A stretch of 64,000 nucleotides of DNA, taken from the NCBI GenBank assembly GCA_900553855.1, contig USFG01000002.1, positions 101,740 through 165,739 of the forward strand, in the 5' to 3' direction. Below, piece by piece: positions 59,207-64,000 of this stretch (position 1 is the first letter of the stretch; each line of letters begins with the position of its first letter). The position numbers were made by a program, and so were the translations under genes. A model generated the notes under the pieces. It saw nothing but the letters and a program-made list of their open reading frames with translations, was not told the origin of the DNA and made no database searches. The DNA is from an uncultured Mycoplasmatota bacterium (lineage in GTDB: Bacteria > Bacillota_I > Bacilli_A > RF39 > UBA660).

Positions 59207-59229
59207 AAATCTCAAAAAATTTGAGATTT
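59207..59229 (-). terminator. Terminator after the phosphoesterase gene
   Basis: AAATCTCAAA (59207-59216) pairs with TTTGAGATTT (59220-59229), followed by T on the minus strand. Confidence 0.85.
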
Positions 59230-60379
59230 ATAAACTATATCTTTTATTAAATTTATCAATTTGAGAACTTCTTTTTTCCAATTCCTTAATTTTAGGTTGT
59301 TCTTTAACCTTATTAACCATTTCATCACCACTAAAACTATAATCTTTTTCACTTAAAATTATGTCCCTATTACCAAAACATATTTCCTTAACATTTGCAT
59401 TAACTATAATATCATTTTCTATATTCAAGTCAAGTTCTAATGTTTCTGGAACAACTTGTACTAAATTAGATAAAGTTGGAACATATATATTTAAAGATTT
59501 TTTATTATTTATATAATTAGCGCTATATATATGTCTATGACCATTTAAAACAATTTTAGATAATTTATTAACTTTTTGAAAACCTTCTATATCATGATGC
59601 ATTAAAATAGTATCTTCACCTAAATTAAGAATAGAATCAGCATAACTTTTTACAACAACATCATCTCTATACATCTTACAAAATTTTATAAAATCAAAAT
59701 CATTTTTTAATTTAATACTATAATCATGATTACCACCAACACCAAAAGTAACTATATCTTTATCATATGGATAATTTAATGCAAAATGTTCAAATTGTTT
59801 AAAATATAATTCAACAATTTTTTTACCTCTAGAAAAAGTTCCATCTATAAAATCACCACAACAAAGAATCACATTTATTCCTCTACTTTTAGCATAATTA
59901 AATGCTCTATTAATAACTTCAATATTTTCTAAACTATTACCAAAATGCAAATCAGAAATAACCAAAAATCTAACTTCACTTTCATTATTACTAAAAACAA
60001 TATTCTCTAAACTATTTTTATTATAATTTCTTTTAAAATATTTTACTTTTTTAAGTTCATAATATAATGTTTTATAATCTATATCTAACTCTTCACATAT
60101 CTCTTTATTACATTTACCACTATTAACCATATCTATAATTTTTGTTGTTAATTCATTCATAGATATAATACCATTTCTTCTATTCTTCTCAATAATTTGA
60201 AGAAATTTCAAATACACACTTAATTTACCTAAACTTCTATCTTCATGATACTTAAGCATATTTACTCCATGATCATCAAAAATTTCTTCTAAATCACGAT
60301 ATTCTGAAGCACTTAGTTCATTAAGTGCAAGATCTAACTCTTGCATTGAATATTCATGAAAAAAATTATAAATGCGCAT
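59228..60379 (-). CDS. Metallophosphoesterase with N-terminal helix-turn-helix-like region
   Basis: A 383-residue protein. The C-terminal part (about 143-330) is a calcineurin-like phosphoesterase: FLVISDLHFGNS (D, H), VILCCGDFIDG (GD), VGGNHDYS (GNHD), ILMHHDIEGF and LNGHRHIYS (GHxH). The N-terminal 140 residues are helical with a putative helix-turn-helix (NKEICEELDIDYKTLYYELKKVKYFKRN). It may be a nuclease or a phosphatase that acts with DNA; the substrate is unknown. The ATG at 60379 (MRIYNFFHEYS) begins the frame. Confidence 0.82.
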   Translation of the reverse strand: MRIYNFFHEYSMQELDLALNELSASEYRDLEEIFDDHGVNMLKYHEDRSLGKLSVYLKFLQIIEKNRRNGIISMNELTTKIIDMVNSGKCNKEICEELDIDYKTLYYELKKVKYFKRNYNKNSLENIVFSNNESEVRFLVISDLHFGNSLENIEVINRAFNYAKSRGINVILCCGDFIDGTFSRGKKIVELYFKQFEHFALNYPYDKDIVTFGVGGNHDYSIKLKNDFDFIKFCKMYRDDVVVKSYADSILNLGEDTILMHHDIEGFQKVNKLSKIVLNGHRHIYSANYINNKKSLNIYVPTLSNLVQVVPETLELDLNIENDIIVNANVKEICFGNRDIILSEKDYSFSGDEMVNKVKEQPKIKELEKRSSQIDKFNKRYSL

Positions 60380-60419
60380 CTAATCATCCCCAATATGTTT
60401 GATATAATACCTTTCTTTA

Positions 60420-60452
60420 ATTAAAAAAGCAAGTTTTCTAATCAAACTCACT
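60420..60452 (-). terminator. Terminator after the NrnB-like gene
   Basis: GTGAGTTT pairs with AAACTTGC with two G-U pairs across GATTAGA, followed by a T run on the minus strand. Confidence 0.55.
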
Positions 60453-61389
60453 TACAAATATTATCTAAATATAAATCAACATATTTCTTAATTTTTGGAA
60501 TAGATTCACTATCTAATATAAAACCAGATGATTTAGTGTGTCCTCCACCATCATGTTGAAATTCACTCGCAATTACTGATACATCAACACCATCTTTTTC
60601 ACATCTTAAAGAACAACTAAATCTTTCAAAATTAATAATTAAAACAAAATCAATATCTTTATTCTTATTACAAATATAATTACCTAATAAAGATCTATAT
60701 TGTTCATTAATTGTAACAGCCATTTTATAACCTTTATAATCAGTTATAACTATTTTTTCATAGGCCTTTTCAAAATAATTATTCATTTTCTTTTCATTAG
60801 ATAAAATCAAATTATCTATTTCTTTAGTTATCATAAACTCTTTACTATCATCCAAAGAACAAATATAATCAATAAAACTAACTGGTTCTATAAGGGTAAA
60901 AACATTGGTAATTTTCTTTCCTAATTCAAAGTCACCATTTTTATCCCAAATATCATAAGCTCTTACACCTTCTACGAATTCTTCATAAAATTTTTTATTT
61001 AATTTATCACCTAAAGATTTTAAATATTGATAAAACAAATAAGTAGCCGATACTGTTAAACCATCAATACTAATAACCTCATTTACAAAAGAATGATTAT
61101 TATCTCTAACACTTGATTCATGATGATCAAAATGTTTTAAATGTTCCTTTAAATAACTATTATCCTCAATAACATTAATAGTTTCCTTAAAAAATGGTAA
61201 ATCACAAATAAATATTTGTTCATAATTACTAAAATCTTCCTTAAGCAAGCATTCCAAATCACTAGCTTCACAAAGTATATAATCAATATTTTTAAAATAT
61301 TTAATACCTAATATTACACTTCCCATACCATCACAATCAGCCATATGAGAAATAATTAATATTTTATTATTTTCTTGTTTTCTAATCAT
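60448..61389 (-). CDS. DHH-DHHA1 phosphoesterase, NrnB-like
   Basis: A 313-residue phosphodiesterase: ILIISHMADCDGMGSVILGIKYF, IFICDLPF, LKHFDHHESSVRD (DHH), and DHHA1 end VIASEFQHDGGGHTKSSGFIL with the RNA-binding GGGH. The layout fits the NrnB/Orn-like nano-RNase and cyclic-nucleotide phosphodiesterase group. The His that is missing in the other DHH protein at 46366 is present here. Substrate is short RNA or a nucleotide signal by family. Confidence 0.82.
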   Translation of the reverse strand: MIRKQENNKILIISHMADCDGMGSVILGIKYFKNIDYILCEASDLECLLKEDFSNYEQIFICDLPFFKETINVIEDNSYLKEHLKHFDHHESSVRDNNHSFVNEVISIDGLTVSATYLFYQYLKSLGDKLNKKFYEEFVEGVRAYDIWDKNGDFELGKKITNVFTLIEPVSFIDYICSLDDSKEFMITKEIDNLILSNEKKMNNYFEKAYEKIVITDYKGYKMAVTINEQYRSLLGNYICNKNKDIDFVLIINFERFSCSLRCEKDGVDVSVIASEFQHDGGGHTKSSGFILDSESIPKIKKYVDLYLDNICK

Positions 61390-61400
61390 ATTTATACTTC

Positions 61401-61676
61401 CTATCTATGAGCACTTTTTCTATTTAAACTCATACTCTTAAAACTATAATCTTTATCAATCTCTACTTCTTTATTTTCATGCATAACCATTCCACAACAA
61501 GGACAAACCGGAAACAAATTATAAACATTTTTACTTGGCATATATAAAGAATCATTTACAACAGGTGTATATTCATAACAATAAGTACATATATATAAGG
61601 ATACTTCTTTCCCAATTCTACCTAAATACCAACTAGCAGTACATTCATCATTTATTATTTTAATATCTTTACTCAT
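61401..61676 (-). CDS. Small zinc-ribbon-like protein
   Basis: A 91-residue protein with two CxxC pairs (YICTYCYEY at about 30-33 and FPVCPCCGMV at about 59-62), the pattern of a zinc ribbon. No known family is recognised. It lies 2 bases after the glycosyltransferase gene and 11 bases before the NrnB-like gene, in one operon. Confidence 0.65.
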   Translation of the reverse strand: MSKDIKIINDECTASWYLGRIGKEVSLYICTYCYEYTPVVNDSLYMPSKNVYNLFPVCPCCGMVMHENKEVEIDKDYSFKSMSLNRKSAHR

Positions 61677-61678
61677 AA

Positions 61679-62851
61679 CTATAATTCCTTCTTTTCTATT
61701 TCTTTTAAATACAATTCATAAGTATCTTTAGCTATACCATCCCAACTTTTTCCTAACATTTCTCTTGCATTTTTAGAAACTTCTTTTAACTTTTCTTTAT
61801 CACTTATTATTTCCTTAATTCGTTCTTTATAATCATTAACACTATAAGAAGAAGTAAAACCACTAACATTATTAATTACCGTATCGCTAGTAACACTTCC
61901 TTCAATAAATACTCCTGGAGTTTCATTAACAGCTGATTCAATCTGAACTAAACTTGATGCATCAAATAAAGATGGAAACAAGAATAAATCAGCTCTCTTA
62001 TAAAAACCAGAAATAATATTTCTATCAGTTACCATTCCCGTTGTTACACAATAATCTTGCATATCATATTCAACAATTCTTTTTTGTAATTCTTTTAAAT
62101 CAAATCCATCACCAACATATATCATTTTAAATTTATAACCTTCTTCTTTAAGAAGTTTTAAAGAATCTAAAATAAAAAATATATTTTTAATATCAATAAT
62201 TCTACCTACAAATAAGAATACAGGATATACTTCATCTAACGAATATTTAACATTTATTTTATGAATTATTTCTTTATCTTTACAAGTTGTTAAATCAGTT
62301 CCATTATAAATAACAACTGGTTCATATAAATATCCATAATCTTTAAATACCTTTTTCATCGCATTATTAACCGCAATACATTTATCACAACTATTATAAA
62401 TTTTAATAAATCTTGAAATAATATTATCTATAATAAACTGATTATTAACTCTTTTTCTAATTTCAAAATCAAATCTAGTATGCATAGTTGCTATACATGG
62501 AATATTTAATTGTTTTGCAACTTTTACTCCTAATGAGCCAATTGCAAGTGGTGAATGAATATGAATTATATCAAATTTTTCTTCTAGTAATATTCTATAC
62601 GATTCATTTATTCTAGTTTGCATCAAAGAAACACGATAATCAGTAAAAGGAACAGGTAAACTCTTAATTCTAATTACTTTATATGGTCTATCTTTATCTT
62701 CATTAACACTTTCCGTATATGGAACTACTACAACAACATCATTATATTTAGATAACTCTTTAGCTAAATTATCAACTACGTTAACAACACCATCTATATT
62801 CGGAAAAAAAGAATCTAAAAACAAACCTATCTTTAATCTTTTCTTATTCAT
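61679..62851 (-). CDS. Family 4 glycosyltransferase, probable diacylglycerol glucosyltransferase
   Basis: A 390-residue GT4 enzyme with two Rossmann domains. The N-terminus LKIGLFLDSFFPNIDGVVNVVDNLAKEL and IIHIHSPLAIGSLGVKVAKQ match the glucosyl-diacylglycerol synthase group (Mgs/BgsB-type). The donor site has YNGTDL, VGRIIDIKN, YVGDGFDLKEL and FPSLFDASSLVQIES(A), the E-x7-E region. It would attach a sugar to diacylglycerol to make glycolipids, the membrane anchors for the LtaS product. Cytoplasmic and membrane-associated. Confidence 0.85.
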   Translation of the reverse strand: MNKKRLKIGLFLDSFFPNIDGVVNVVDNLAKELSKYNDVVVVVPYTESVNEDKDRPYKVIRIKSLPVPFTDYRVSLMQTRINESYRILLEEKFDIIHIHSPLAIGSLGVKVAKQLNIPCIATMHTRFDFEIRKRVNNQFIIDNIISRFIKIYNSCDKCIAVNNAMKKVFKDYGYLYEPVVIYNGTDLTTCKDKEIIHKINVKYSLDEVYPVFLFVGRIIDIKNIFFILDSLKLLKEEGYKFKMIYVGDGFDLKELQKRIVEYDMQDYCVTTGMVTDRNIISGFYKRADLFLFPSLFDASSLVQIESAVNETPGVFIEGSVTSDTVINNVSGFTSSYSVNDYKERIKEIISDKEKLKEVSKNAREMLGKSWDGIAKDTYELYLKEIEKKEL

Positions 62852-62917
62852 ATTTATCCCTCTATATTAATTAAATAAAATTTTTTAACAAAAATCAATT
62901 ATTTGCATTAAAAAAGC

Positions 62918-62933
62918 AAGGAAATATTTCCTT
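62918..62933 (-). terminator. Terminator after the M23 peptidase gene
   Basis: A perfect 16-bp palindrome AAGGAAATATTTCCTT followed by GCTTTTTT on the minus strand. Confidence 0.8.
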
Positions 62934-62938
62934 ACTAA

Positions 62939-63631
62939 TTATATGTATCGATTCCAATTATTAGGTAAATAAACTTCTTCACCATTATAAATAATTTTAT
63001 CCCACTTATAACCACTAGCATAACCAATATTTTTTCCTATTAATTCACATTTAGTACCACGCGGTATTGCTTTATATTTAGGATATTTAAAACCGACACC
63101 TTTTCTACACCATACACCTCTTTTTGCTGTAATAATTACGTAATTTTTTCTTATTGGTTTCTCTTCATTATAATAAAGTAATTGATACTGATTAGATTTA
63201 GCAACAACATTATCTTTATAAATATATACATGTTTTCTCGGATTAACTCTAACATTATTTTTCCAAACAATGAAATGAACGTGATTTGCTCTATTTTTTC
63301 CACAATAACCACTATTTCCCATTCTTCCTATTACAGTACTTGCATTAACTTTATCTCCTACTTTAACTTTAATGCTATTTTTAAGCATATGACAAGTTCT
63401 TGTTTTATAACCATCAGCGTATTCAATTGTTACAAAATTTCCACTATCGCCATTATTCATTGAATTATTTTTTCCATCTACTACTTCTGTAACATTTCCA
63501 TCACCACATGCATATATTTCTACTGTTCTTCCACCATATTTATTATTCCATCCCAAATCATTTGCTCTATGATATGATTTATAATCTTGAGTTATCCCTA
63601 CAAATTTTAAAGGATATTTTAATTTAACCAT
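62939..63631 (-). CDS. M23-family peptidase, endolysin-like, without signal peptide
   Basis: A 230-residue protein. Residues 1-140 are an M23 (LytM) domain: YKSYHRANDLGWN (HxxxD), TRTCHMLKNSIKVKVGDKVNASTVIGRMGNSGYCGKNRANHVHFIVW (HxH). The C-terminal part (about 170-230) is an SH3-type cell-wall binding domain (GVWCRKGVGFKYPKYKAIPRGTKCELIGKNIGYASGYKWDKIIYNGEEVYLP). The ATG at 63631 with GAGG upstream is used; reading further back runs into the tRNA-Pro gene. There is no signal peptide, as in phage endolysins. It may be a prophage remnant near a tRNA cluster or an autolysin released in another way. Confidence 0.8.
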   Translation of the reverse strand: MVKLKYPLKFVGITQDYKSYHRANDLGWNNKYGGRTVEIYACGDGNVTEVVDGKNNSMNNGDSGNFVTIEYADGYKTRTCHMLKNSIKVKVGDKVNASTVIGRMGNSGYCGKNRANHVHFIVWKNNVRVNPRKHVYIYKDNVVAKSNQYQLLYYNEEKPIRKNYVIITAKRGVWCRKGVGFKYPKYKAIPRGTKCELIGKNIGYASGYKWDKIIYNGEEVYLPNNWNRYI

Positions 63632-63687
63632 ATTTGACCTCACTCTATTATATTTGATGATATAAGACATAAATAAGGTCATAATAA

Positions 63688-63707
63688 AAACCCATAAAAA
63701 TGGGTTT
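63688..63707 (-). terminator. Terminator after tRNA-Pro
   Basis: AAACCCA (63688-63694) pairs with TGGGTTT (63701-63707), followed on the minus strand by TTATTAT. It ends the tRNA transcript before the M23 gene. Confidence 0.75.
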
Positions 63708-63719
63708 AAAAAACAAAAA

Positions 63720-63796
63720 TGGTCGAGAAGACAGGATTCGAACCTGCGACCCCTACGTCCCAAGCGTAGTGCTCTACCAAACTGAGCTACTTCTCG
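63720..63796 (-). tRNA. tRNA-Pro (anticodon UGG)
   Basis: Minus strand: acceptor CGAGAAG/CTTCTCG, D-arm GTAGCTCAGTTTGGTAGAGC, anticodon stem CTACG/CGTAG with loop CTTGGGA, T-arm GGTTCGAATCC, encoded CCA. Confidence 0.95.
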
Positions 63797-63800
63797 ATAA

Positions 63801-63818
63801 AAAAGCCTTTCGGCTTTT
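63801..63818 (-). terminator. Hairpin between tRNA-Phe and tRNA-Pro
   Basis: AAAAGCC (63801-63807) pairs with GGCTTTT (63812-63818) with a T run after it on the minus strand. Confidence 0.6.
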
Positions 63819-63831
63819 AATTAATATTTTA

Positions 63832-63907
<76 letters not shown>

Positions 63908-63911
63908 ATCA

Positions 63912-63988
63912 TGGCGGTTCGTACGGGATTTGAACCCGTGATCTTCTGCGTGACAGGCAGACGTCATAGGCCTCTAGACTAACGAACC
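63912..63988 (-). tRNA. tRNA-Asp (anticodon GUC)
   Basis: Minus strand: acceptor GGTTCGT/ACGAACC, D-arm TAGTCTAGAGGCCTATGAC, anticodon stem TCTGC/GCAGA with loop CTGTCAC, T-arm GGGTTCAAATCCC, encoded CCA. Confidence 0.95.
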
Positions 63989-63989
63989 A

Positions 63990-64000
63990 TGGTTGCGGGA
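63990..64000 (-). tRNA. 3' end of another tRNA, probably initiator tRNA-Met (partial)
   Basis: The window ends in the 3' acceptor TCCCGCA, discriminator A and encoded CCA. The end CCGCAACCA is typical of tRNA-fMet, and the order fMet-Asp-Phe is common in Bacilli. Only 11 bases are visible, so identity is uncertain. Confidence 0.5.

Overview
The window is strongly AT-rich, gene-dense and uses the standard bacterial code (UGA behaves as a stop). It looks like a chromosome segment of a low-GC Gram-positive, probably an uncultured gut Bacilli lineage close to the Erysipelotrichales/RF39-type relatives of Mollicutes. Evidence for this is the mix of Firmicutes markers (EzrA, LtaS, PrkC/PP2C, SpoVS, a SpoVIF-like protein, T-box, L20 leader, sortases, SipW) with very low GC. 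The taxonomic placement is inference.

Layout, left to right. 1-1898: a dockerin-tailed peptidoglycan glucosaminidase, cut by the window edge. 1984-9757: a Tad-type secretion operon (CpaB, TadA, TadB, TadC plus a membrane protein and a coiled-coil pair), preceded by a pilin-like surface protein whose promoter carries a G7 tract and inverted repeats. 9763-15053: a housekeeping cluster (rlmN, PP2C, PrkC, rsgA, rpe) and a SpoVIF-like gene. 15102-16896: proS and a 37-aa membrane peptide. 17026-29720: a large cell-surface island with a class B sortase carrying a novel N-terminal domain, two thioester/Cna-B adhesins each followed by an unusual Gln-type sortase, a SipW signal peptidase with a TasA/BsaA-like substrate, an InlB-repeat protein, and unrelated genes (ferredoxin, trmL). 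29777-40454: ssb, sufB, two tandem HExxH proteins, a stomatin-like protein, an rRNA methyltransferase, spoVS, ffh, a Cys-rich protein and ezrA. 40756-42183: a second copy of the pilin-like protein. 42368-45429: ltaS and an HD dGTPase-like protein. 45670-51624: a T-box-led membrane protein, tRNA-Gln, a GdpP-like DHH protein, infC-rpmI-rplT with an L20 leader, and rpsO-pnp. 51765-56701: unknown proteins, a Y-family polymerase with its YolD-like partner, and an IS/DinD relic. 56711-64000: phosphoketolase, a phosphoesterase, an NrnB-like DHH protein, a glycolipid glycosyltransferase, an M23 peptidase and a tRNA cluster (Pro, Phe, Asp, probable fMet).

Most interesting signals. (1) Two paralogous secreted proteins (8215-9624 and 40756-42183) share an anchor and core, but differ sharply in a short, GC-richer C-terminal segment bounded by identical WLRAA and GFAPAFRIG blocks, as in C-type-lectin targets of diversity-generating retroelements. 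No reverse transcriptase or template repeat is visible here. (2) The promoter of the first copy has a 7-G homopolymer between -35 and -10, a classic phase-variation design, inside nested inverted repeats. (3) Two sortases carry Gln where the catalytic Arg is expected. (4) A T-box leader precedes an orphan membrane protein. (5) A small protein ends in a CDCDDCDCDD-type tail. No CRISPR array, rRNA, intact prophage or complete insertion sequence is seen.
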